From an uncultured Gammaproteobacteria bacterium (lineage in GTDB: Bacteria > Pseudomonadota > Gammaproteobacteria > HK1): a DNA stretch of 64,000 bases. The translations under genes and the position numbers were made by a program. Below the pieces are notes generated by a model that saw only the letters and a list, made by a program, of their open reading frames with translations, had not been told where the DNA came from and ran no database searches. The first letter of the stretch is position 1; every line of letters starts with the position of its first letter. This document shows positions 30,201-37,429 of this stretch, piece by piece. The stretch is taken from positions 4,765,001-4,829,000 of the forward strand of contig OY282353.1 in NCBI GenBank assembly GCA_958295465.1, in the 5' to 3' direction.

Positions 30201-30791
30201 CGCGGCGCGGGGGAGATCCTCGGCGACGAGCAGAGCGGGCAGATCCAGGAGGTCGGCTATTCCCTCTACACGCGCCTGCTCGAGCGCGCGGTGGCGGCGC
30301 TACGCGCCGGCAAGGCCCCGGTGCTGGATCGTCCGCTCGACACCGGCGCCGAGATCGACGTGCGCGAGCCCGCCCTGATCCCCGAGGACTACCTGCCCGA
30401 CGTGCACACCCGCCTCATCATGTACAAGCGGATCGCGGGCGCGCGCAGCGAGGAGGCGCTGGAGGAGATCATGGTGGAGACGATCGACCGGTTCGGACCC
30501 GTCCCCCCGCCCACGCGACTGCTGTTCGACCTCGCCCGGCTCAAGCTCCGGGCCACGCCGCTCGGGGTGCGGAAGATCGAAGCAGGGGCCACCGGCGGCC
30601 GTATCGTGTTCCATCCCGAGCCGGACGTCGATCCGGGCAGCGTGATCCGGCTCGTCCAGGGTGAGCCCGGCCGGTTCCGGCTCGACGGCGCGGAGCGGCT
30701 GAGGTTCGCGGGCGACTTGCCGGATGCGGCGAGCCGGGTGGAGGCGGTGCGGCGGCTGCTCGACTCCCTCGACGTCCGGGCCGCGGCATGA
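27288..30791 (+). CDS. mfd: transcription-repair coupling factor
   Basis: A 1167-residue Mfd. It removes RNA polymerase stalled at lesions and recruits UvrA. The order is: UvrB-like N-terminal region (RFPDWETLPYDLFSPHQDIVSERL), RNA-polymerase-interacting domain (about 500-580, GVGRYAGLEVLTVGGVHGEFLRIDYADGDKLYVP), and translocase with Walker A GDVGFGKTE (K653) and DEEH box (748-751). TATPIPRTLDMAL and the C-terminal TRCF domain follow. The ATG at 27288 has GGAG five bases upstream; a second ATG at 27333 lacks a good site. csiV and DUF1249 genes follow, as in gammaproteobacteria. Confidence 0.97.
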   Translation: MTRPCRERPAEARTTMQSVSPLAPGLPRPGSRVRWTSLHGSARALAIASLARQAGAPVVVITADSRTAHRLEAELEFYLDGATGLLRFPDWETLPYDLFSPHQDIVSERLDTVARLPSLASGVLVTAVTTTMGRIAPRGFVDGHRFRIQRGDRLDVETFRRRLDRAGYACVSQVMEHGEYAVRGSLLDLFPMGADAPLRIDLFDDEIESLRAFDPESQRSASRVERIDLLPAREFPTSPDAMSGFRRAWRRRFEGDASRCPVYREVSQGGWPAGIEYYLPLFFEETATLTDYLPSGAVVVLTEDVHDAAKAFWADTRERYENRRHDRERPVLSPGELFVPVEELFSALAPHPQARLQRGDGHGGGATVTFATQTPPALPVDGRASRPIGFLQDFLAAHDGRCLLVAETPGRREILLETLGAHGLNPELVESWGAFVEGGAGLAMTVAALEDGACIDAPPAAVITESQLFGARAAQRRRRRGSGRDPEGLVRDLNELRIGAPVVHEAHGVGRYAGLEVLTVGGVHGEFLRIDYADGDKLYVPVGSLQLVSRYTGVDPEAAPLHKLGSRQWQRARRRAAERVADVAAELLEVQARRASRPGVAFDVEPEYLHGFEAAFPFEETPDQASTIEQVAADMRKAAPMDRLVCGDVGFGKTEVAMRAAFIAVQSGKQVAVLVPTTLLAQQHHQTFGDRFADWPVRIEQLSRFRARDAQDEVVRGLAGGAVDVVIGTHKLLDGRIRFKRLGLVVIDEEHRFGVRQKERFKALRAEVDVLTLTATPIPRTLDMALSGLRDLSLIATPPAKRLSIQTFVRRWDPGMLREALQREIRRGGQIFFVHNRVEDIERIAGDVRKLAPDAQVRVAHGQMRERDLERTMLDFYHRRFQVLVCTTIIETGIDIPNANTIVVNRADRFGLAQLHQLRGRVGRSHHRAYAYLIVPDRRAMTADAIKRLEAIESLGDLGVGFNLATHDLEIRGAGEILGDEQSGQIQEVGYSLYTRLLERAVAALRAGKAPVLDRPLDTGAEIDVREPALIPEDYLPDVHTRLIMYKRIAGARSEEALEEIMVETIDRFGPVPPPTRLLFDLARLKLRATPLGVRKIEAGATGGRIVFHPEPDVDPGSVIRLVQGEPGRFRLDGAERLRFAGDLPDAASRVEAVRRLLDSLDVRAAA

Positions 30792-30849
30792 GCGCTTCGA
30801 CGGCGTGTAATACACTTCCCTGCCCCCAGGACACCGGACGCACGACGAG

Positions 30850-31632
30850 ATGAGACCGGCCCGCACGTCCGAGCCGCGGTCTGCCGCAGCCGCCGGCGGA
30901 TGCCGGCCGGCATCCGCCGGCGTACACCCTCTCACCGTGCTTGCACTCGCGGTCGCGGTTGCCGCGATGCTCGCGGCTCCCGCCGGCGCCTCCGCGCGGT
31001 GGTTCACGGTCGAGATCATCGTGTTCGACGATCTGGGCGGCGAGGGCCTTCACGCCGAGCACTGGCCCGCGGACCCGGGGGAACCGTCCCTGCGGGATGC
31101 GATCGAACTCACGCCCCTGCACGAGGGCGAGCCGGACGAAGCCGTCCACGCGTACCGGCTCTTGAACCGCTCCACTCTCGCGCTCGACGACGTCCGGCGC
31201 TCGCTCCGGCGCTCGGCGCGTTACCGTCCCTTCCTGCACGTGGGGTGGCGCCTGCCGGGACTTCCGCATGGCGCGGCGAGGCCGGCGCACGTCAGCCCAC
31301 GTCTCGTCGACCGCAGGGCCGGCGGCACCGGGCCTGACGGCGTGGGGCGTCCGGCGGTGCAGGGCACTGTGAAGGTGTCCGTGGCGCGCTACCTTCGCAT
31401 CGATCTCGATCTGGTCTACAGCCGGCCCGGAAATGGCGAAACGGAGACGCCGGAAGCGGCCCCGGCCAAGTTCCGCCTCGTATCGGAACGCCGGATGCGC
31501 TCGGGCGAGCTGCACTACATCGACCATCCCCTGTTCGGGGTACTGGTGCTGATCAGGCCGCTCCCGGACCCCGCCCCGGAGCGCACCGGAGGCTTGACTA
31601 ATCACGCCCATACAGTAGCTTTCGGCGCCTGA
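30850..31632 (+). CDS. csiV: CsiV-family protein
   Basis: A 260-residue protein with a hydrophobic export signal near residues 26-48 (VLALAVAVAAMLAAPAGASA), so probably periplasmic. WFTVEIIVFDDL after the signal, FLHVGWRLPGLP, VARYLRIDLDLVY, FRLVSERRMRSGELHYIDHPLFGVLVLI are the conserved CsiV blocks. CsiV was described in Alcanivorax as a peptidoglycan-binding, cell-shape-related protein. It follows mfd by 58 bp. The family is essentially gammaproteobacterial, which is the main taxonomic clue in the window. Confidence 0.85.
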   Translation: MRPARTSEPRSAAAAGGCRPASAGVHPLTVLALAVAVAAMLAAPAGASARWFTVEIIVFDDLGGEGLHAEHWPADPGEPSLRDAIELTPLHEGEPDEAVHAYRLLNRSTLALDDVRRSLRRSARYRPFLHVGWRLPGLPHGAARPAHVSPRLVDRRAGGTGPDGVGRPAVQGTVKVSVARYLRIDLDLVYSRPGNGETETPEAAPAKFRLVSERRMRSGELHYIDHPLFGVLVLIRPLPDPAPERTGGLTNHAHTVAFGA

Positions 31633-31721
31633 ACCTCATGCGAGGCGGCATCGATCTTCACGGGCGGCTCCCCGATGCCCCTTGCGGCGGGCTTGGCTCG
31701 ATCCGATTGGACGGGACCTCG

Positions 31722-32243
31722 ATGACGGTAGGAATCGACAAAGCGGGACGGACACGATTCAGGATGCGGGACCTCGCGGGCCTGATCCGGATCTACGAGG
31801 CGAACTACGTGCGCCTCGCGAAACTCGTCCCCGATCCGGCGGCCTGCGACCGGGCGATGATCTCGCGGGTCGCGGGAGCCCTGGACCTTCATCTCGTGAT
31901 CATCGAGCGCCAACCGCACACGACGTCGCTGGTGTTGACGTACCGGTTCACCGACCACGGCGGCTGCGTGTTCGAGCCGAACGCGCGGATCAACGTCTAC
32001 CACGACGTGCGGGCGGCGGAAGTCGTCTCCCACTGCCGTCGGCGCAGGAGCCGCACGACCCGCCCCTGGACACCCGGACGCATGCCGGAGCTCGACCGCA
32101 AATGGCGAATGAACCGCTTTCTCCTGAAGTGGCTCAGGTTCTGCACGTTCCAGGGACATATCTTCATCCCCGGCATCACTCCGACCGTGGAAGGATTCTC
32201 GCTGGCCGACGGCCCGTCTCTCCAAGACCGCCCGTCTCTCTGA
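31722..32243 (+). CDS. DUF1249 protein, YqiB-like
   Basis: A 173-residue DUF1249 protein. LIRIYEANYVRLAKLVPD, LHLVIIERQPHTTSLVLTYRF, PNARINVYHDVRAAEV and the basic C-terminus ending in RKWRMNRFLLKWL are typical of YqiB-like proteins. Function is unknown. I start it at the ATG at 31722; an ATG at 31638 adds 28 unconserved residues and almost abuts csiV. The C-terminal 30 residues after WLRF are longer than usual. Confidence 0.82.
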   Translation: MTVGIDKAGRTRFRMRDLAGLIRIYEANYVRLAKLVPDPAACDRAMISRVAGALDLHLVIIERQPHTTSLVLTYRFTDHGGCVFEPNARINVYHDVRAAEVVSHCRRRRSRTTRPWTPGRMPELDRKWRMNRFLLKWLRFCTFQGHIFIPGITPTVEGFSLADGPSLQDRPSL

Positions 32244-32342
32244 GACGGGGGCGGGCGCGTTCGCGCACCGGCATGACCGCACCGGCAGAACGTGGTGTAG
32301 CATCGCCCTTCCCTCCCGGATCACGCTGCTCGACCTTGGACC

Positions 32343-33587
32343 TTGCGCGGGGCCCTCGTCATCGCGGTCGTCTTCTCGTCCACGGCCGTCGCGGTGGGCG
32401 TGTCGCAGTACGCATTCGGGCTGTTCATCGCACCGCTCGAGGAGTCCTTCGGGTGGACGCGGACCGAGATCAGCGCGTCGCTGTCCTTCGCGGCGGTGGG
32501 GGGCCTTTCGGCGCCGCTCCTCGGGCGCGCGATGGATCGATTCGGGGCGCGTCCGATCCTCGTACTCTCGCTCGTGGTGTTCGGGCTCAGCTTCTGTCTC
32601 CGGCCCCTGATGACGGAGCTGTGGCACTGGTATGCGCTGAGCTTCATGCAATTCGTCACCTTCTCGGGCTTGACGGTGTTGCCTACGGGCCGACTGGTGG
32701 CGGCCTGGTTCCCCCATGTCCGGGGTCGAATGACGGGGATCGCGGCGACGGGCAACAACGTCGGCGGTCTCGTCATGCCGGTGTTCATCGCCGCCCTCCT
32801 GGTCGCGATGCCGTGGAGCGAGGCATGCGTGGTCATCGGAATCGCGTCGTTCGCGGTCGCGGGGGCGGCGGTCCTGGTGATCCGGGAGGCGCCCCCGGCC
32901 GCCCCTGCACAGGCACGCGGCCCCGGTGCGGCCGGCGAGCGCGCCGCCCGGGCCGCACCGGCGCTCCCCGATCGGAATCTCCGCGAGACGGTACGCACCC
33001 GTACGTTCTACGCGGTGCTCGCCGCGATCACTCTGGGGACGTTCACCTACAGCGCCATTCTCCCGCACGTGCTCGTGCATCTGGTGAACAAGGGGATGGC
33101 GAACGCCTCCGCCCTGACCGCGCTCGGCACCCTGGCGACCGCCGGCATCTGCGGCAAGCTCCTGTTCGGTTGGATGTCGGAACGCTTCGGCGCGCGGCGC
33201 ATGATGATGTCGAATCTGATCGGGCAGGCGGCGTTCGCCGCCCTCCTCGCCGGCGCCGGCCATACCGGGATGCTGGCGGTCGCTGCACCGCTGTTCGGCC
33301 TGTTCATGGGTGGATTCGGGGCGCTCTACATCCTGGTGGTGCAGGAGTCGTTCGGTCTGCGCCACTACGGGAGCGTCATGGGCCTCGTGAACCTCGGCAC
33401 CGCCGTCTCGTTCGGCCTCGGCCCGCTCATCGCCGGCGCCTCGTACGACGTCACCGGCGGCTACGGCGCCGCCTTTCTCGTCGTATGCGGCCTGTTCGTC
33501 GCCGGTGCCGTCTCGCTTACCTTCGCGCGCCCTCGCATCCGGGAGACGGATACGGCGCCGCAGCGGCCGTCACCGGCAGGGACTTGA
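32343..33587 (+). CDS. MFS transporter
   Basis: A 414-residue 12-helix major facilitator transporter. Evidence: GLFIAPLEESFGWTRTEISASLSF in helix 1-2, GRAMDRFGARPIL (motif A), a central basic/Ala-rich loop near 190-210, WMSERFGARRMMM (motif A repeat) and GLFMGGFGALYILVVQESFGLRHYGSVMG. The style is that of monocarboxylate/oxalate-formate antiporter-like proteins; the substrate is unknown. The start is a TTG at 32343, the only start near the first helix. Confidence 0.9.
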   Translation: MRGALVIAVVFSSTAVAVGVSQYAFGLFIAPLEESFGWTRTEISASLSFAAVGGLSAPLLGRAMDRFGARPILVLSLVVFGLSFCLRPLMTELWHWYALSFMQFVTFSGLTVLPTGRLVAAWFPHVRGRMTGIAATGNNVGGLVMPVFIAALLVAMPWSEACVVIGIASFAVAGAAVLVIREAPPAAPAQARGPGAAGERAARAAPALPDRNLRETVRTRTFYAVLAAITLGTFTYSAILPHVLVHLVNKGMANASALTALGTLATAGICGKLLFGWMSERFGARRMMMSNLIGQAAFAALLAGAGHTGMLAVAAPLFGLFMGGFGALYILVVQESFGLRHYGSVMGLVNLGTAVSFGLGPLIAGASYDVTGGYGAAFLVVCGLFVAGAVSLTFARPRIRETDTAPQRPSPAGT

Positions 33588-33688
33588 GAGGCTTCCTCCT
33601 CATACCGTTCCAGTGCAAGCGTTCCGGCACTCCCCCGATCAACCCGCCATCCGCGAACCGGCGTTCAATTCTTCGTGGTGATTCAATG

Positions 33689-33850
33689 GACGTTTTCGGG
33701 CTTGGCGGAAATTGCCGCCCCTGTGGCAGCAATTCCCGCTAACGTCCCGATACGCGATGTCACGATGCGATATCAAGCGATTTCCGATGGCCGGAGCACC
33801 TGATCATGACGGATCTTCGGACGTTCTCGCGCTTAGCGGGAATTGCTGCC
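33689..33850. repeat. three-copy 20-bp motif forming inverted and direct repeats
   Basis: GGCAGCAATTCCCGCTAA (33725-33742) has an exact inverse complement at 33833-33850. A third, near-identical copy (GGCGGAAATTGCCGCC, 33704-33719) pairs with the first as a hairpin five bases away. The outer copies also form a 31-bp direct repeat (33689-33719 and 33820-33850, about 26 of 31 identical). Read as peptides, both direct copies give Asp-Val-x-x-Leu-x-Gly-Asn-Cys. It may be a mobile palindromic unit. Confidence 0.7.
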
Positions 33851-34257
33851 AGACGAGCTTGCTGTTGGACGAGAACGACCGACTCGGTGTAGATTTCTTA
33901 GCCTGCTACGAGCATCTGCAAGCCGACTTTTCCCATATCTGCCGAACAGTGGGCTTGGCCGATCGGAAGAAGCTGCCTGTGGTGAACGCAAACGAGCAAA
34001 AACCGGCCGTGGAATGCCTCGACGCCGAGCTGATCCTCCGGGCGTGGGCGCGCTGGGGCCGGCAATGTCCTTCGCATCTGCTGGGTGACTACGCCTTCGC
34101 CGTATGGGACGCAGGAAGGCATACGCTGTACTGCGTTCGGGATCACGCCGGCGTCGGTATCCACAGATGGCGCAGGGGCAAGCGGTTCCGGCGGGACCGG
34201 CTCATGGACCCGACGTTCGCGCGTCGCGCCAAGCCCGGGTCCATGCGTCGAGCATGA
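33787..34257 (+). pseudogene. chimeric remnant: sulfotransferase C-terminus joined to asparagine-synthase N-domain
   Basis: One open frame joins two unrelated relics. The first, LGVDFLACYEHLQADFSHICRTVGL and KLPVVNAN, looks like the C-terminal end of a sulfotransferase-2-type protein. The second, CLDAELILRAWARWGRQCPSHLLGDYAFAVWDAGRHTLYCVRDHAGV, is a piece of the glutaminase-like N-domain of asparagine synthetases, the fold also used by lasso-peptide cyclases. Nothing else of either enzyme is present. After VRDHAGV the frame turns into Arg-rich sequence. Both relics sit directly upstream of intact tailoring-type genes. Confidence 0.6.
34203..34245. repeat. inverted repeat with 10-bp arms before the hydroxylase gene
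   Basis: CATGGACCCG (34203-34212) and CGGGTCCATG (34236-34245) are exact inverse complements around a 23-base loop. The hairpin ends eight bases before the ATG of the hydroxylase-like gene. It could act as a translation-control hairpin or be a palindromic repeat unit. Confidence 0.55.
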
Positions 34258-34919
34258 AGCAGGACATCAACCCGCGGGAAGAGGCCGGGAGCGATTCCTC
34301 CGCCTCCGGGACCGCTCCGGCGCTGCCGCGGGTCGAGAAGCCGGCCCTGGTGCGCTGTCTCGGTCCCGTCGACGTCGAGGCGTTGCGGGCGCCGGTCGGG
34401 CGGCTGTCGGAGAAGGTGTGGCGGCAGGAGGACGCCGCCAAGGAGAACGGCTACTTCTGCTTCACCCACACCCGCCACATCGTGTTCCGGTTCATCGAAG
34501 GCAACCGGACGCCGCTGCGCTACTACTCGAAGCCGATATGGACGGTCTGGCAGCGGCTGCTGCTGCCGGTGATGGTGCAGGCCGCGGCGCCCTGCGGCTG
34601 CGCCGAGCCGGTCTACCCCAAGGCGATGCTGGCGAGGCTCGCGGCCGGGCACGGGATCGACCGGCACGTGGACGGCGAGGGCTCGCACCCGTTGACGCAT
34701 CGCATCCACGTGCCGTTGCAGACCAATCCGCGGGCGACGCTGACGGTGGAGGACGCCGAATTCCATCTGGAGGCCGGCTACGCCTTCGAGGTCAACAACC
34801 TCGTGCCGCACAGTGCGTTCAACGGCGGCGAGGAGGATCGGATCCACTTCGTCTTCGAGGTGTTCGAGGGCGCCGGCCACCGGAGAGGCCCGGGGTCCGC
34901 TGCGAGCGGCGGCCGCTGA
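34254..34919 (+). CDS. aspartyl/asparaginyl beta-hydroxylase-like 2-oxoglutarate dioxygenase
   Basis: A 221-residue protein of the Asp/Asn beta-hydroxylase type. HVDGEGSHPLTHRIHVPLQTN supplies the HxD iron ligands and a conserved His. GYAFEVNNLVPHSAFNGGEEDRIHFVFEV supplies the distal His and the Arg that binds 2-oxoglutarate. The preceding RHIVFRF and the LP-MVQAAAP stretch fit the family core. It would hydroxylate Asp or Asn in a protein or peptide. The GTG of the sulfotransferase fusion begins 19 bp after its stop, so the two are probably co-expressed. The ATG at 34254 lies just after a hairpin. Confidence 0.8.
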   Translation: MKQDINPREEAGSDSSASGTAPALPRVEKPALVRCLGPVDVEALRAPVGRLSEKVWRQEDAAKENGYFCFTHTRHIVFRFIEGNRTPLRYYSKPIWTVWQRLLLPVMVQAAAPCGCAEPVYPKAMLARLAAGHGIDRHVDGEGSHPLTHRIHVPLQTNPRATLTVEDAEFHLEAGYAFEVNNLVPHSAFNGGEEDRIHFVFEVFEGAGHRRGPGSAASGGR

Positions 34920-34938
34920 AGCCGAGGGAGCGCCCGCG

Positions 34939-37020
34939 GTGTCCATCGTCTGGCTCGCCTCCTATCCGAAGTCCGGCAACACCTGGCTGCGGGCGGTGCT
35001 CACCAACTACCTGCGAGACGACGGCGAGCCGGCCTCGATCAACGCCCTGGTCGGCGGGTCCGTGGCCAGCGACCGCGAGACGTTCAGCGAGATCGTCGGG
35101 CTGGATTCCTCGGACCTGACCCCGGATGAGATCTTGCGCCACCGGCCGCTGTTCCACGAGTTGCTGGCCCGGGAGCTGGCCGGGCACCCGACCGGGGGGG
35201 GCGGACGCCCGACGCAATCGGCAGGGGCTCCGTCCCGCGAGCGCGCGCCGGCCTTCGTCAAGGTCCATGACGCCTACCTCTACGCCGGGGACGGCGCGGC
35301 GCTGTTCCCGAAGGTCGCGACGAGCGCAGTGGTGTACCTGGTGCGCAACCCCCTGGACGTGGTGGTGTCCTACGCGCACCATCGGCAGAAGTCCATCGAC
35401 GCCACGATGCAGTGGATGAACGAGCCGGCGGCGGCCGAAGGGGAGGTGGCCCGCGGCATTCACACCCAGTTGCCACAGCTACTCACGACGTGGAGCGGCC
35501 ACGTGACGAGCTGGCTGGACCAGGAGGAGTTGCCGATACACGTCGCGCGCTACGAGGACCTGCTGGCGGACCCGATGGCCGGGTTCGGCGCGATCGTGCG
35601 CTTCGCCGGCCTCGACCGGGACGAGACGCACCCGGAAGGGCCCGGGCGACCGGGCGCAACCGAGCGCCTCGCGCGGGCCGTCGGCCAGGCCGCCTTTTCC
35701 CGCCTGCGGGCCCAGGAGGAAGACTCCGGATTCTCGGAGAAGCAGCCGACCGCGCCGTCGTTCTTCCGCGCCGGGGTGGCGGGGTCGTGGCGGACCGCGC
35801 TGGCCCCCCGGCAGGTGCAAGCGCTGGTGGACGCGCACGGGCCGGCGATGGCGCGGCTCGGCTACCTGCGCGAAGCCGAGGCGTTCCTCGCGGGCGACGC
35901 TCTCGTTCCACCCCCCGACGGCCAGGCGGAGCCGGCCCGTGGGGCCCCTGCTGCACGCGGCGCCGGACTGTCTTGCACCGGAACACTCGGAAAGAGCCCC
36001 GGCGGGCGGGACGGTGAATTCCGCGCGAGCCGCCCGCTACGCGATTACCGGGCGTACGGGCTGTGGGTGCGCTCGCCCATTCGCTTGCCGTTCGTCCCCG
36101 TTCCCGTGCCTCCGGCCGGTGAGCCGGACGTGACGCTTCGCATCGGTGCGACGCCGGAAGCGCTCCCCACCCCCGCCGGCAAACGCGGCCAGTGGGAGAC
36201 TACGCCGGGCACCTTCCTGATGGACGTGCCCGGCGTCGCCCGATACCTGGTGACGGCCGGCCGCGACATCCTCGTCGAACCGCGCGGCGGCAGCGACCAC
36301 GACGTGAGGATATTTCTCACCGGTTCGATATTCGCCGCGCTGTTGCAGCAGCGCGGTGTGGTCACCTTTCATTCCAGTGCTGTCAAGACCAATTCGGGTG
36401 CGGTGCTGTTTGCGGGCGGTTCAGGCAGCGGCAAGTCGTCGCTGCTCGCGGCGCTCATCGAGCGTGGGTACACGATGCTGGCCGACGACGTGACGGGGGT
36501 GGTGCTGGACGCGGACGGTCATGCGGTGGCGCTGCCTGCCTTCCCCTCGATGCGGCTGTGGGTGGACACGCTGGACAAGTTGGAGGAGCGGCCGCAGACA
36601 CAGGGGAAGGTACGGGAAGATATGAAGAAGTATCAGGTGCCGGTGGAGCGGTTCCGGGCCGAGCCGCTGGCGGTGCACGCCGTCTGCGTGCTGACGTCCC
36701 ATCAACGAGAGGACGTCGAGGTCGAGACGGTGCCGCCCAGCCACGCCTTCGGGTGGCTGTGGAAGTACACCTACCGCAAGCGGTACCTGCACGGGCTCGG
36801 TCAGCACCCGGCGCACTTCCGCACCATCACCGCGATGGCGAAGCGCTTGCCGGTCGTGCGTGTGGCGAGGCCCGCGCATCCCTTTCTGCTCAACGCCCTG
36901 GCGGACCGGGTCGAGGAATATTTTCGGCGCTGTCCTCGCAAGATTATCCTGGACCGCGGTCCAGCGGCGAACAATCTCCGCCGTGGGAACGTCATGGCCG
37001 GTTCGATGCCTGACGCGTAA
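34939..37020 (+). CDS. sulfotransferase fused to HPr-kinase-like domain
   Basis: A 693-residue fusion. Residues 1-330 are a PAPS-dependent sulfotransferase: YPKSGNTW (9-16) is the 5'-phosphosulfate loop and LVRNPLDVVVSYAHHR the 3'-phosphate motif. A Pro/Gly-rich linker (about 325-365) leads to an HPr-kinase/phosphorylase-like domain. Its Walker A is GGSGSGKSS (K499), followed by MLADDVTGVVLDADGHAVALPAFPSMRLW. HPr-kinase-like and sulfotransferase enzymes both occur separately as tailoring enzymes in peptide (lasso-type) clusters. The last 31 residues (from base 36925) are encoded by a copy of antisense toxin-gene DNA found at 60.9 kb, so the original C-terminus was replaced. The start is GTG. 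Confidence 0.85.
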   Translation: MSIVWLASYPKSGNTWLRAVLTNYLRDDGEPASINALVGGSVASDRETFSEIVGLDSSDLTPDEILRHRPLFHELLARELAGHPTGGGGRPTQSAGAPSRERAPAFVKVHDAYLYAGDGAALFPKVATSAVVYLVRNPLDVVVSYAHHRQKSIDATMQWMNEPAAAEGEVARGIHTQLPQLLTTWSGHVTSWLDQEELPIHVARYEDLLADPMAGFGAIVRFAGLDRDETHPEGPGRPGATERLARAVGQAAFSRLRAQEEDSGFSEKQPTAPSFFRAGVAGSWRTALAPRQVQALVDAHGPAMARLGYLREAEAFLAGDALVPPPDGQAEPARGAPAARGAGLSCTGTLGKSPGGRDGEFRASRPLRDYRAYGLWVRSPIRLPFVPVPVPPAGEPDVTLRIGATPEALPTPAGKRGQWETTPGTFLMDVPGVARYLVTAGRDILVEPRGGSDHDVRIFLTGSIFAALLQQRGVVTFHSSAVKTNSGAVLFAGGSGSGKSSLLAALIERGYTMLADDVTGVVLDADGHAVALPAFPSMRLWVDTLDKLEERPQTQGKVREDMKKYQVPVERFRAEPLAVHAVCVLTSHQREDVEVETVPPSHAFGWLWKYTYRKRYLHGLGQHPAHFRTITAMAKRLPVVRVARPAHPFLLNALADRVEEYFRRCPRKIILDRGPAANNLRRGNVMAGSMPDA

Positions 37021-37186
37021 AGCCACCCGATCGATGTTGATCTCGGGGGATTGCGTGCCGACGAGAACGGCATCGATGTCATAACCATGCCGCCCTGCCC
37101 GCGCCTGCGTTCCTGATACCCCCCTACCCTGCCGCCGTAATACTTATGGGGAAATGGTGCTGGACGATGCCGGATCTCCCAGTCGG
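36925..37186. repeat. duplicated segments A+B (contiguous copy)
   Basis: Segment A (36925-37085) matches 60918-61078, and segment B (37085-37186) matches 61812-61913, both in the same orientation at about 95 percent or more by eye. Here they abut, sharing one C, while at 61 kb 733 bp separate them. This copy is therefore a deletion derivative, or the 61-kb copy has an insertion. Segment A overwrites the 3' end of the sulfotransferase-kinase gene. Confidence 0.85.
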
Positions 37187-37429
37187 GGCGAGATCCACGC
37201 CGTCAACACCGTCATCGACGAGCGGCGCAGGCTGTGCTTCGTGAACTTCGGCGAGATCGTCGAGAGCCGTCTCGACGCGATCCGGTTCGTGCGCGACTCC
37301 TGCATGGTGCCGGAACGATGTCGGATTTACGATATCACGGTCGATAAAGCTGAACTCGAAACCCCTGATTGCATCGATGATCGACAGGCCGTGAGACGCA
37401 CTGCGAACGGATCTCGGGGTTGTCCATGA
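37154..37429 (+). pseudogene. unrecognised ORF fused to repeat segment B
   Basis: An open frame of 91 residues begins inside repeat segment B (MVLDDAGSP) and continues into unique sequence (HAVNTVIDERRRLCFVNFGE, SCMVPERCRIYDITVDKAEL). The unique part has a plausible alpha/beta pattern, but I cannot name a family. It overlaps the next start by four bases. Possibly the tail of a deleted gene. Confidence 0.3.

Noticed and set aside
33686-33742. 18-codon ORF as a lasso-peptide precursor
   Set aside because: It lacks a recognisable leader, the conserved threonine near the leader end and a plausible core; it is part of a repeated palindromic element. Kept only as a repeat.
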